Shown: positions 28,798 to 37,492 of the stretch, one piece after another | How positions within the stretch are numbered: position 1 is the stretch's first letter | Layout of the letters: every line of letters starts with the position of its first letter | From: Bacillus sp. Marseille-P3661 | GTDB taxonomy: Bacteria > Bacillota > Bacilli > Bacillales > Bacillaceae_J | Direction: 5' to 3' | Assembly: GCF_900240995.1 (NCBI RefSeq) | Contig: NZ_LT965954.1 | Span: forward strand, 1,029,135-1,093,134 | Length of the DNA: 64,000 bases | The notes under the pieces: model-generated | The model's database searches: none | What the model saw: the letters and a program-made list of their open reading frames with translations, nothing else | Told to the model about the DNA's origin: nothing | Translations under genes and position numbers: made by a program

Positions 28798-28832
28798 AAC
28801 TATCATTCACAGAATTTCTGTGAATGATAGTT
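28798..28832 (-). terminator. intercistronic hairpin between tctC and tctB (module 2)
   Basis: AACTATCATTCACAGA and its exact inverse flank a 3-base loop, a 16-bp perfect stem directly after tctC copy 2. It lacks a T-run and occupies the same position as the hairpin at 14780-14808 in module 1. Confidence 0.75.
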
Positions 28833-28855
28833 ATATAACTGCATAGTGGTTCCTA

Positions 28856-29908
28856 CTATTTTGCTTCCACTTTAGATTTAAACATCATGAAAATATCTTT
28901 ATTTTCTTGTAAGTACTTTAGTGCCTCATCAGGAGTTAATGCATATATTCTCGAAGCATATTTGTCCATTTGTGCTTTATACTCAGCATTATTGTTCAGT
29001 ATGTTTAGTAAAGCCTCATTTACCTTAACTACAATTTCTTGATCTGTTCCCTTTGGATAGTATAATGCTCCCATTTGACCAGGGAATGTAAAGTCTATTC
29101 CTTGTTCCTTAAAGGTTGGAACTTCTGGAAGATGCTCACTTCTCTCTTCCGTCATTATTCCAATGTACTTTATGTCACCTGATTCAAGATAGCCTCTGTT
29201 ATTCGCGTATTGGCTAGGCATTATATCGATCTGCCCCCCCATTAGCGCAGCTACTTTCTGAGCGTCTGGTCCTAAATCAACCACATTAAATTCAACACCG
29301 GCTGCTTCTTGGAATGCAGTAATCATCATGTGACTATGCCCCCCAATTTCAACGGCGATAGACAAAGATTTCGGCTCTTTCTTTAATTGCTCAACAACTT
29401 CTGTAACTGACTTGAAAGGAGAATCTTTACCTACAAAGAATCCATACGTATTATCAGCTGTAACTGTACCAATCACTTCAAAATCATTAATACCGAAGTC
29501 TGCTAATCCAATAACTTCGTTCATGATAATATTGTTAGTACCAAATAGCATTGTATAGCCATCTGGCTTAGCATCCTTTACTTGCCTGCTGCCGATTGTC
29601 CCTCCAGCACCTGCAACATTTTGCACAACCACCTGCTGTCCTAACTCAGCTTCAAAATACTCTGCAATACTTCTACCCATAATATCACTACCACCACCTG
29701 GGGCGGATGGCACAACTAGAGTTATAGGTTTCTTAGGCCAATCGCTTTCCTTTTTTTCAGTAGATTGATTGTCAGACTCAGATGCGCCTTCTTCTGCTGT
29801 TGGTTGGGATGACGTTGGCGCATTTTCTTGACTACCACAACCCGCGAGAAATGCTAGTGTCATAAACATTGAAATCATCAAAAATAAAGATAATCTAAAT
29901 CTTTTCAT
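28856..29908 (-). CDS. tctC: TctC-family substrate-binding lipoprotein (copy 2)
   Basis: A 350-residue TTT binding protein. MKRFRLSLFLMISMFMTLAF leads to a lipobox FLAGC, then an acidic linker. The mature domain starts WPKKPITLVVPSAPGGGSDI, the classical TctC/Bug opening, followed by VVQNVAGAGGTIGSRQVK. It is much closer to canonical TctC than the module 1 protein, which lacks this opening, so the two carriers probably bind different ligands. It is first in its operon, with taggagg before the ATG, and divergent from the LysR gene. Confidence 0.92.
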   Translation of the reverse strand: MKRFRLSLFLMISMFMTLAFLAGCGSQENAPTSSQPTAEEGASESDNQSTEKKESDWPKKPITLVVPSAPGGGSDIMGRSIAEYFEAELGQQVVVQNVAGAGGTIGSRQVKDAKPDGYTMLFGTNNIIMNEVIGLADFGINDFEVIGTVTADNTYGFFVGKDSPFKSVTEVVEQLKKEPKSLSIAVEIGGHSHMMITAFQEAAGVEFNVVDLGPDAQKVAALMGGQIDIMPSQYANNRGYLESGDIKYIGIMTEERSEHLPEVPTFKEQGIDFTFPGQMGALYYPKGTDQEIVVKVNEALLNILNNNAEYKAQMDKYASRIYALTPDEALKYLQENKDIFMMFKSKVEAK

Positions 29909-30146
29909 TTTCTACCTCCTATAAACTTTTTTCATTGTAAGTTAAAAAATAAATCATCAATCCTTCTGTAAATACATTCTCAATCTCTTAGCGTCTCAAA
30001 ACAGTACTCTCTTATCACTGATTATGAATTTCTGTTTCTAATAAAGACCCCCTTCCATTTAAAACGCTTTCAATTACCTTTTAAACATATTCTTCTGAAG
30101 GAGCAACAACTTTTCTGAATGTTTAAATAAAGTATAAGTCATTCTT

Positions 30147-30200
30147 AAATATAAATAAAATACAAAATTCTTTAAAAATTCTAAAAAATATTTTATAATT
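30147..30200. promoter_or_regulatory. AT-rich 54-bp element shared with the garD/uxuA-like promoter
   Basis: Lies between divergent tctC (-) and lysR (+). Without gaps it matches 34086-34139 at 43 of 54 positions (by eye), beginning AAATATAAA and ending TTTTATAAT. Both copies have the same orientation relative to the minus-strand operon they precede. It is a candidate binding region for the LysR regulator, with the caveat of low complexity. Confidence 0.5.
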
Positions 30201-30249
30201 AAAATGTAAACTAACCAATTTTTAATAATTTATAAGGAGTTATTATGAA

Positions 30250-31128
30250 ATGGATGAAAAGGATTGGGATATACTAACCACTATTTATGAAGAAAAAAAC
30301 ATCACAAAGGCAGCACAAAGACTTTATACTTCTCAACCTGCCTTGACCTATCGTATCAACCAATTGGAAAAAGAATTTAAAATTAAAATCTTTGTTCGTG
30401 GGAAAAGATTCATTAAATTTACAGCTGAAGGTGAGCATCTCGCAAAATATGCTCAAAAAATGAATAGTGAATTGATGAAACTAAAAAACCGGATTCAAGA
30501 TATTAAAGGCAGTATAAGTGGGGAGCTTAGAATTGGGGCATCAAGTAATTTTGCGCTATACGAGCTTCCAGAAATTCTAAAGCGCTTTCATACAGAATAT
30601 CCAAAAGTTCAATTCAAAATCCACACAGGACTAAATACATCCATTATAAAAAGTTTAGAAGAAGAAAAGGATCATATTAGTATTATTGGCGGAGATATTG
30701 ATTGGAAGGACTCCAAACTATTTTTAAAGGAAAACCGTATATGTATAATCTCAAAAGAACCCATTAACTTAAATGACCTTCCAGACCTACCAAGAATAAC
30801 ATTCAGTTTAGATCCCACTGCCAAAAATACAGATAAAAGCTGGTGGGAGGAAAACTATTCACGTCCTCCATTAATTAGAATGGAAGTCGATAAGGTAGAA
30901 ACTTGTAAAGAAATGGTTTTAAAAGGGTTAGGCTATGGTATTGTACCAAAGTATGCAATTGAGAGAGAGGAGGATATTAATAATTTGTACATTCTCCCGT
31001 TAACTCACAAAGATGGGACATATATTAGTCGAAATATTTGTGCTTACTATTATAAGGATGATCTTGAATTATCCACTGTAAAAGCATTTATAAACTTCCT
31101 AAAAGATTACTATTCTACAACTCAATAG
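30250..31128 (+). CDS. LysR-family transcriptional regulator
   Basis: A 292-residue LysR protein. The N-terminal winged helix is clear (ILTTIYEEKNITKAAQRLYT, SQPALTYRINQLEKEF), followed by a linker helix and an effector domain beginning at about residue 90 (GELRIGASSNFALYELPEIL) with GLGYGIVPKYAIE near the end. It is transcribed divergently from the module 2 tctCBA operon, the usual arrangement for a LysR regulator and its target. The inducer may be the imported acid; this is inference. ATG at 30250 follows aaggag by about 10 bases. Confidence 0.92.
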   Translation: MDEKDWDILTTIYEEKNITKAAQRLYTSQPALTYRINQLEKEFKIKIFVRGKRFIKFTAEGEHLAKYAQKMNSELMKLKNRIQDIKGSISGELRIGASSNFALYELPEILKRFHTEYPKVQFKIHTGLNTSIIKSLEEEKDHISIIGGDIDWKDSKLFLKENRICIISKEPINLNDLPDLPRITFSLDPTAKNTDKSWWEENYSRPPLIRMEVDKVETCKEMVLKGLGYGIVPKYAIEREEDINNLYILPLTHKDGTYISRNICAYYYKDDLELSTVKAFINFLKDYYSTTQ

Positions 31129-31196
31129 CATAATTTTAAAGGTTAACCTAATCTTCCTTAGTGATTACATTTTCGAACATAAATTTTTTATAACGG

Positions 31197-31227
31197 AAAA
31201 AGCACCTACACATGTAGGTGCCTTTTT
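31197..31227. terminator. bidirectional terminator between lysR and garD
   Basis: GCACCTAC / GTAGGTGC with a 4-base loop, A-tract before and T-tract after. It separates the convergent LysR (+) and GarD (-) genes. Confidence 0.9.
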
Positions 31228-31262
31228 CCACTTCGATCATGAATCTTCCTACGAAATCTGAA

Positions 31263-32801
31263 TTAGGTGATTGGCGCAGGATTAAATAAACTTAAATCAT
31301 TATGAATTTCCCACTGGTCTGCGCAAGTCTTTTTCGTGCCGCTAGCAACCTCTAAAATAAAGTGAAAAATCTCCCAACCTACATCTTCAATAGTAGCTTC
31401 CCCAGTTGCAATCGTTCCTGCATTCACATCAATCAAATCATTCCATTGTTCTTTCAGTGAATTTCTAGTCGATACTTTTATAACAGGTGCCATTGCTAGT
31501 CCATATGGTGTTCCTCTTCCAGTAGTAAAAACTTGCATATGCATACCAGATGCAAACTGTAGTGTTCCACAAACAAAGTCACTTGCGGGTGTTGCAGCAA
31601 AAATCAACCCTTTTTCATTTACCTTTTCACCAGGAGCTAAAACACCAGAAATCGGACTAGTCCCTGATTTTACAATTGAACCAAGTGATTTTTCAATTAC
31701 ATTAGATAAACCTCCTTTTTTATTACCTGGCGAAGGATTCGCACTTCGATCTGCAGAGCCTTTTTCCAAGTAGTTGTCATACCACGCCATCTCACGTTTT
31801 AGGGCTTCCCCCACTTCCTTATTAATTACACGCGGTGTTAAAAGGTGAACAGCATCTCGTACTTCTGTGACTTCCGAAAACATGACAGTGGCTCCAGCTC
31901 GAACTAATAAATCTGCAGCATATCCAACAGCAGGATTTGCTGTTACACCAGAAAATGCATCGCTTCCCCCGCATTGCAAACCAACAACTAAATCAGAAAC
32001 AGGACACGTCTCCCTCTTTCTTTCATTTAATATCTTTAATTTTTCATCGGCTGCTTTCACAATTGTAGAAACCATTTTAGAGAACCCATTTTGCTCTTGC
32101 AGCCTAATAATATTCGTTTCATGTTCTTCTGGAGCAATACTCTCTGGCACTAGCTTTTCACATCCTAAACCTACGACAAGCACTTCACCTCCGAAGTTCG
32201 GATGTGTCGTCATGCTTTGAATCGTCCTAATCGGAATAGTAGCGTCTGGGGCATTGATCGCAACACCGCATCCATACACGTGATTTAAGGCAATAACATT
32301 ATCTACATTTGGATATTTAGGAAGTAGTTTTGCTTGTATACGATTTACTGCATAGTTAAGGACACCAGTAACACATTGCACACTCGTTGTAATTCCCAAA
32401 ATATTTTTTATTCCTGCACTTCCATCTTTGTTCCGATAACCTTCAAATGTATACCCTTCAAGCGGTGGCAATGGTACCGGGATATTCGTTGCAATTGGTA
32501 ATTCTTCTAACTTTGGAGGTGAAGGCAAGGTTATTGTAGATTCATTGATCCAACTTCCCCTTTTCTTCTCTTTAACGGTGTAGCCAATCGTCACACCATA
32601 CCTAATTACAGCCTCACCCTGCTGAAAATCTTTTAAAGCTACCTTATGACCTTGAGGAACAAATTCCACTAGTTCCAAACCATTTTCAAAAACTGTTCCC
32701 TTTTGTAATCCTACCGTGTTTACAATAATTGCAACATTATCTTCGGGATGTACCTTTATATAAAGTGGTTTATCTTTGCTTAATGCATCCACTAGTTTCA
32801 T
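31263..32801 (-). CDS. garD: galactarate dehydratase (GarD)
   Basis: A 512-residue UxaA/GarD family enzyme that dehydrates galactarate to 5-keto-4-deoxyglucarate. The N-terminal SAF-like domain ([26 protein letters not shown]) precedes the catalytic part with [54 protein letters not shown] and [15 protein letters not shown]. The ending SDQW-like [17 protein letters not shown] agrees with GarD over its full length and not with altronate dehydratase, which differs there. Its product is the substrate of both KdgD copies. It follows the UxuA-like gene on the same strand. Confidence 0.95.
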   Translation of the reverse strand: MKLVDALSKDKPLYIKVHPEDNVAIIVNTVGLQKGTVFENGLELVEFVPQGHKVALKDFQQGEAVIRYGVTIGYTVKEKKRGSWINESTITLPSPPKLEELPIATNIPVPLPPLEGYTFEGYRNKDGSAGIKNILGITTSVQCVTGVLNYAVNRIQAKLLPKYPNVDNVIALNHVYGCGVAINAPDATIPIRTIQSMTTHPNFGGEVLVVGLGCEKLVPESIAPEEHETNIIRLQEQNGFSKMVSTIVKAADEKLKILNERKRETCPVSDLVVGLQCGGSDAFSGVTANPAVGYAADLLVRAGATVMFSEVTEVRDAVHLLTPRVINKEVGEALKREMAWYDNYLEKGSADRSANPSPGNKKGGLSNVIEKSLGSIVKSGTSPISGVLAPGEKVNEKGLIFAATPASDFVCGTLQFASGMHMQVFTTGRGTPYGLAMAPVIKVSTRNSLKEQWNDLIDVNAGTIATGEATIEDVGWEIFHFILEVASGTKKTCADQWEIHNDLSLFNPAPIT

Positions 32802-32900
32802 CCTTTCATTTTAAATTCTTTCTGCAGTGCAATACCAGAAAGGAACGCCGCTTAAAACACTAGTTTTTCTCAATAACTTAATTACTTTCTCTTTTACTTA

Positions 32901-33917
32901 TTAACATCTACCTTCAAATTCTGTTAAAGCTGTGAGCATAGCTTTGATATAGCCAATTGAATAAGCAAAACCAACACTAGAATAACTCCAACCCACATTT
33001 GAATTCGCAAAATTTTTATGCAAATCGGGACTGTCACCTTCCATAAGAGGGACATGGTCAGGATTAAGACAGCCGTTAAAGCCAACCTTCCTTAACTCTA
33101 ATAAAATCTTGAACATGTTCATATCCCCATCGTCTAATAAGGCCTCCTCAAATGCTCCAGCTGTTGGAAGGCTTCCTCTTACATTTCTAAAATGAACGAG
33201 AAATATTCGATCTTTTCTTCCATATTGATTAATTTCATCAATAACGAGTGAGCTACCGCCTTCCTCTGCCCTCGTTCCAATACAATAAATATAACCTACA
33301 TTTGAATTTGGAAATTCATCTATAATCCTTCGATAGCCTAATCCACTAAATGGCGAATCTGGAAAAGGTGGGTCGGATGGGTGCATCCCTATTTTTACAC
33401 CTAAATCCTGAGCAGCAGGAACCAACTGTTGATATGCTTCTCTAAATCTTTTTCTCCATCTTTCAGTTTCTTCTAAAGTAGGCGTAGCTTCTTTCACCTT
33501 TTTATAGCTATAGCTTTCTCCTCGGGATATAGCACCGCCCCTATGTAACGCTTGATAACTTTCTGTTTGGCCAGGAAATACATCTCCAGCAAAGCGTTGT
33601 CTAACAAGTGAAATACCAGCTTCTGCAAATACCTTAATCGCATTCACACTATTTTCTACTTGTTGTTCACTACCGGGGGTACCATTCACATAATCCTCTG
33701 TCATATTCGGCAGAGTAACACGGTTAATATCCATACCCCAAGATCGTATTCTTCTTTTTATCTTTATTAAAGCATCTAGGTCAGGGAAACCTTGTTCCTT
33801 AACGCCAGGAAATGCAGAACCATTTCCAAAATCAATACAATCAACACCTAATTGGCTTAACTGCTTTAACTCACGGTCTTGTAAATCAAAGCTATTCGTA
33901 GTAATTGATACTTTCAT
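32901..33917 (-). CDS. mannonate dehydratase-like (UxuA family) TIM-barrel enzyme
   Basis: A protein of 338 residues from the ATG at 33917, which has aaaggagag upstream; the frame extends to 33962 without a ribosome binding site. Mannonate dehydratase landmarks are present: GMHPSDPPFPDSPF, FLVHFRNVRG, DDGDMNMFKIL and NPDHVPLMEGD, which hold the metal-binding His, Cys/Asp and catalytic residues. It is close to UxuA in length, but the neighbourhood lacks UxuB, UxaC and KDG kinase, so the substrate may be another sugar acid or an isomerisation feeding GarD. It is first gene of the uxuA-like/garD pair. Confidence 0.8.
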   Translation of the reverse strand: MKVSITTNSFDLQDRELKQLSQLGVDCIDFGNGSAFPGVKEQGFPDLDALIKIKRRIRSWGMDINRVTLPNMTEDYVNGTPGSEQQVENSVNAIKVFAEAGISLVRQRFAGDVFPGQTESYQALHRGGAISRGESYSYKKVKEATPTLEETERWRKRFREAYQQLVPAAQDLGVKIGMHPSDPPFPDSPFSGLGYRRIIDEFPNSNVGYIYCIGTRAEEGGSSLVIDEINQYGRKDRIFLVHFRNVRGSLPTAGAFEEALLDDGDMNMFKILLELRKVGFNGCLNPDHVPLMEGDSPDLHKNFANSNVGWSYSSVGFAYSIGYIKAMLTALTEFEGRC

Positions 33918-34085
33918 TTTGCTCTCTCCTTTAAACTTGCTCTTAATGGAAAGGGGGAACATTTGTGCAACTGAGCATTATTCCTCAAGTAAAGTTCTCT
34001 TTAGGTATTCTTGTTGAACAATTTTCTTCCCCTTATAAACCGAATTACCATAATAATTATTTAAGAAAAATTATAAATTACATCC

Positions 34086-34139
34086 AAATATAAAGAAAAT
34101 ATAAAATTATTTGATAACTACAAAAAAACTTTTATAATC
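34086..34139. promoter_or_regulatory. second copy of the shared AT-rich 54-bp element
   Basis: Located about 170 bases upstream of the UxuA-like start. It is 43/54 identical to 30147-30200 with no gaps (by eye). Its presence before both minus-strand module 2 operons suggests common regulation. Confidence 0.5.
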
Positions 34140-34186
34140 TAGGAGCCACAAAGGTTTGATAACTTATTATTTATAATTAATAATTA

Positions 34187-34247
34187 AAAAAGCACATGAA
34201 CCAATGTTTGGTATTGTACCTACCTTTGGTTCATGCGCCTATTATTT
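34187..34247. terminator. hairpin downstream of the DUF2085 gene
   Basis: GCACATGAACCAA / TTGGTTCATGCGC is a 13-bp stem with one mismatch and a 21-base loop, flanked by A- and T-rich sequence. It lies 36 bases after the stop of the DUF2085 gene (minus strand). Confidence 0.7.
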
Positions 34248-34282
34248 TAGTTATGTAAATCACTTATAGACAAGAAATCCCT

Positions 34283-34612
34283 CTAATTTAAATATTGAAC
34301 AATATAATGAACCACGATTGAAATTAGAAGTGATTGTCCGATGCCAAATAAAATTCCAGTTATAAAGCGGACAAGATTGGAACTATTCCTCCACTTCCAT
34401 CTTTGTGTAAATCCGTCAATCAAAAGTGGCATCGCCATAATGATTGGTACCCACAAAGGTACAACCATGTTAAAAGCTAAAGCAATTGGTGTAAAAAAAT
34501 AGCCAAGTAGCATAGCAAAGCATCTTGCACATACTAGCATTGGTTTCCCTTTAAAATGAAGACATCTTTCAGGCATACGATGACAAGGGATAGTCATTAG
34601 AATTTCCCTCAT
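34283..34612 (-). CDS. DUF2085 family membrane protein
   Basis: A 109-residue protein with three membrane segments. The N-terminal signature CHRMPERCLHFKGKPMLVCARC, with its paired cysteines and HRxPER motif, is that of DUF2085. The rest reads as hydrophobic helices with PLLIDGFTQRW in the middle loop, also typical. Function is not established; the cysteine motif could bind metal. It begins 12 bases after the Cys-rich membrane protein gene and the pair appears to be an operon. Confidence 0.8.
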   Translation of the reverse strand: MREILMTIPCHRMPERCLHFKGKPMLVCARCFAMLLGYFFTPIALAFNMVVPLWVPIIMAMPLLIDGFTQRWKWRNSSNLVRFITGILFGIGQSLLISIVVHYIVQYLN

Positions 34613-34624
34613 AATTCTTCCCCC

Positions 34625-34921
34625 CTATGGTGTTGAGCAATTCGGGCTACAGTCACAACCCAATCCTTTATCCCCATCACAATCCATCTTTTTCTTCGAT
34701 GAAAAATCAGGACAATTAAGTGCACCAGCATTACAGTCGAGACAATCCAAACCGTCCTCTTCTTTTTTACGATTTCTTCGTCGATAATATCGAACTAATA
34801 AAATCAATAAAACAATACCCACTCCCAAAAGAATACTACCTATTAGATAAGAAGATTCTATAAGTAAGGCAACTCCAGACAAGAGCAATATAAGCGTAAA
34901 AGTTAATCCAACAAAGAACAT
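34625..34921 (-). CDS. small membrane protein with Cys/Asp-rich tail
   Basis: This is a 98-residue protein I do not recognise. Two membrane helices (about residues 5-20 and 29-45) are followed by a basic stop-transfer stretch RYYRRRNRKK. The tail of about 45 residues has seven cysteines, mostly in Cx2C-like or Cx1C pairs (CLDC, CDGD, CDCSPNC), and many aspartates, suggesting metal binding on the cytoplasmic face. It is immediately upstream of the DUF2085 gene, which also carries paired cysteines, so the two may act together. Confidence 0.65.
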   Translation of the reverse strand: MFFVGLTFTLILLLSGVALLIESSYLIGSILLGVGIVLLILLVRYYRRRNRKKEEDGLDCLDCNAGALNCPDFSSKKKMDCDGDKGLGCDCSPNCSTP

Positions 34922-35032
34922 AATATCCTCCCCCTTTTATTGTATATTCTACATTTCCACCAGAACTATATTTCTATTTTAATACTTTTGCTACTTATTC
35001 ATGAACTGTTAGTGTCTGAGGAAAATCTCTAA

Positions 35033-35101
35033 AAAAAAATAAGGACCGTTCCTCTAGCTGTTTTATTAAAAGCAGACAGAGAAATGGTCTTTATTTTTTC
35101 T
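35033..35101 (-). terminator. terminator after the two-component operon
   Basis: A long imperfect inverted repeat has arms containing AAATAAGGACC and GGTCTTTATTT and ends in a T/A-tract on either strand. It is about 75 bases after the histidine kinase stop. Confidence 0.7.
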
Positions 35102-35173
35102 ATAGCACAGTAATTTTTCTAGCTAAGGACTACAATATAAAATTAACTTTCATAAAGCGCTGGTCTTAAATCA

Positions 35174-36598
35174 TCATTGCTGTGGCAGCCATATTTCAAA
35201 TGTTGTTCCTTCACCGATTTTACTTTCAACAGTAATTTTACCTTCATGAAGTTCAACTAGTTCCTTCACTATAGCAAGACCAAGACCCGTACCTTTATTC
35301 TTTTTGGAACGTCCTCGATCGACTTTGAAAAAGCGCTCAAAGATAAATTCTTGATCAGCATCTGATATACCAATTCCAGTATCCACAATGCTAAAGCGAA
35401 TATAACCCGCGTCCTCTTCAGCTTCTAGATAAATAGTACCCTGCTCTGTAAATTTCACGGCATTTTTCACAATATTGCCCAGTATTTGTTCTAGCCGATC
35501 CGGGTCAGCAATGACCGTCGGCATGTTATCTTCAACAGAAACATGAATCTCAGTCCCTTTCTCACTAGCTTCCTGCTGAAACTTAAAAGCAACTTTATTT
35601 AATAGATTTTCAACATGAATCGGTTGTTTTAGCAATTGTATTTCTTTATTTTCGATGCGAATCAGATCCATTAAATCATCTACTAATAGATTCATATGTA
35701 ATGTTTCACTATACATCACACCATAATATTTTTGTCTTGCTTCTTCTTCCGTAATTAAACCGTCAATAAGCGCTTCTAAAAAACCTCGCATTGCAGTTAA
35801 AGGCGTTCTTAACTCATGCGATACATTAGCAAAAAATTCATTTTTGATCTGATCAAATCGATTTCTTTCTTGTTCGTTTTTTTCAAGTTTCATAGCCATG
35901 TTGTTAACAGTCTGAGCTAGCTCACCTATTTCATCTATTGAGTTAATATGAATTCGCTCACTATAATTACCTCTTCCAATTTCAGCTGCCGTTCGATCAA
36001 TTCTTTTTAGTGGTCTAGAAATGGACCAAGATAAAAAAGACACCATCGCGGTTGATATGAGTAGCCCTACTAACGAGATCCACAAAATCGTCTCCCGAAT
36101 GTTCCGCACCGTCTCATTTAAACCGACAATAGGTGAATGTAAAACAATGCCCCCATAAATATCATCTTCCTTCCCCCACGGGACAACAACTGATATCATC
36201 GGTTCTGTCAAACCCTCAAACTTAAGCTTGCTAACAGCATTTTCCCCTTTTAATACTTTTTTTACAATGTTAGGATGTATGGATTTCCCAACATATACAT
36301 CGTCTTTTGTAGACGTGACAATAATCTCACCTTTATTGTTATGAACCCATATTCGTGTATTATAGGATTGGTCTAAAAAATTAAGAATTCCTTCTGTTTG
36401 ATCTATTGATGGTACGTTTTGAATGGCTACATTAACATTTTTAGCTTTTCTCAGCAACTCCGCCTGAGTTGAATCATAAATATAACCCTTTGCAAAATAA
36501 GCAATTAAAAGACCTACTGCTCCGACTCCTAGCAAAACTGTAATGGTATAACTAAATAGCAATTTTCGAAAAATGCTCCGATTTATACTTTTAATCAT
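35174..36598 (-). CDS. sensor histidine kinase, HAMP-containing
   Basis: A 474-residue transmembrane kinase. Membrane helices at about residues 14-36 and 170-190 bracket an extracellular sensing domain of about 130 residues. Then come a HAMP domain (SWSISRPLKRIDRTAAEIGRG), a HisKA domain with the phosphorylated histidine in FFANVSHELRTPLTA (about H261), and a HATPase domain with N-box EQILGNIVKNAVKF and DTGIGIS and GTGLGLAIV glycine boxes. Layout is that of ResE/PhoR-like kinases, though no PAS domain is visible. It overlaps its response regulator by four bases. The signal is unknown. Confidence 0.92.
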   Translation of the reverse strand: MIKSINRSIFRKLLFSYTITVLLGVGAVGLLIAYFAKGYIYDSTQAELLRKAKNVNVAIQNVPSIDQTEGILNFLDQSYNTRIWVHNNKGEIIVTSTKDDVYVGKSIHPNIVKKVLKGENAVSKLKFEGLTEPMISVVVPWGKEDDIYGGIVLHSPIVGLNETVRNIRETILWISLVGLLISTAMVSFLSWSISRPLKRIDRTAAEIGRGNYSERIHINSIDEIGELAQTVNNMAMKLEKNEQERNRFDQIKNEFFANVSHELRTPLTAMRGFLEALIDGLITEEEARQKYYGVMYSETLHMNLLVDDLMDLIRIENKEIQLLKQPIHVENLLNKVAFKFQQEASEKGTEIHVSVEDNMPTVIADPDRLEQILGNIVKNAVKFTEQGTIYLEAEEDAGYIRFSIVDTGIGISDADQEFIFERFFKVDRGRSKKNKGTGLGLAIVKELVELHEGKITVESKIGEGTTFEIWLPQQ

Positions 36599-37296
36599 TT
36601 AGTCTCAACCTCGAACTTATAACCAACTCCCCAAACAGTATGAATACAATTTATGCTTAAGTTGGCTAATTTTGCACGTACCTTTTTTACGTGTACATCG
36701 ACTGTACGATTATCACCGATAAAATCATACCCCCATACTCCTTCAAGCAACCTTTCTCTTGTAAACACATTTCCTGGGGATGCTGCCATAAAAGCTAATA
36801 AATCAAATTCTTTCGGACGAAAATCAACTTTCTCCCCATTCACAATAACTTCTCGACGATTAATATTAATCTTCAATCCTTCAAATTCATAGGCATCCTT
36901 ATCAATTTCCTCTGGATTTACCTGTCTTGGTTGCATTCGTCTGAAAATCGCCTTAATTCGTGCTACTAACTCCCTTGGACTAAATGGTTTTGTCACATAA
37001 TCATCTGATCCAAGCTCAAGTCCTAGTATACGATCAATTTCATCACCTTTAGCCGTGAGCATAATAATCGGAATATCGTATTTTTTTCTTATTTCTCGGC
37101 AAGTTTCGTATCCATCCATCTTCGGCATCATGACATCCAGTAATATGATATCTGGTGATTCTTGTTCTACAATTTCAAGGGCCTCTACTCCATTTGTTGC
37201 CTCAACAAGTTCGATTTTCTGTTCTTCAAAATAAAGGCGGATGATATCCCGAACATTTTGATCATCATCAGCAACAAGTACTTTAAATATATCCAT
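36595..37296 (-). CDS. OmpR/PhoB-family response regulator
   Basis: A 233-residue regulator with an N-terminal receiver domain: acidic DDD near residues 10-12, phosphoacceptor D54 in IILLDVMMPKMDG, and the conserved lysine in YVTKPFSPREL. The C-terminal winged helix has FRPKEFDLLAFMAASPGN and RTVDVHVKKVRAKL. ATG at 37296 is preferred to an in-frame GTG one codon earlier, since ggag lies nine bases upstream. It is translated just ahead of the kinase gene with a four-base overlap. Target genes are unknown, but the acidic surface protein gene upstream on the same strand is a candidate. Confidence 0.92.
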   Translation of the reverse strand: MDIFKVLVADDDQNVRDIIRLYFEEQKIELVEATNGVEALEIVEQESPDIILLDVMMPKMDGYETCREIRKKYDIPIIMLTAKGDEIDRILGLELGSDDYVTKPFSPRELVARIKAIFRRMQPRQVNPEEIDKDAYEFEGLKININRREVIVNGEKVDFRPKEFDLLAFMAASPGNVFTRERLLEGVWGYDFIGDNRTVDVHVKKVRAKLANLSINCIHTVWGVGYKFEVETK

Positions 37297-37445
37297 CACA
37301 TCTCACTCCCTCGTAATGATGGGCAGATTCACACACTTAATATTTCGTACTACCTTTTCGATTTAAGGGGATAGTTATTTGATTAATAGTTAATCAGTCC
37401 AATAAACGGGAAGATATTAGCGATAGATTTATAAAGAATTAAAAG

Positions 37446-37474
37446 AAAACAGACTCAATAATTGAGCCTGTTTT
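37446..37474 (-). terminator. terminator after the acidic repeat protein gene
   Basis: AACAGACTCAA / TTGAGCCTGTT with one mismatch and A/T-rich flanks, 20 bases after the stop codon. Confidence 0.8.
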
Positions 37475-37492
37475 CTCTAGTATTATATTGAA

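Noticed and set aside
31263-32801. Altronate dehydratase UxaA
   Set aside because: The full-length pattern, including the N-terminal domain and C-terminal ending, follows galactarate dehydratase.
9868-34247. Genomic island of foreign origin as a whole
   Set aside because: Base composition and ribosome binding sites look like the neighbours, and there is no integrase or tRNA attachment site; only the insertion sequence is clearly mobile.
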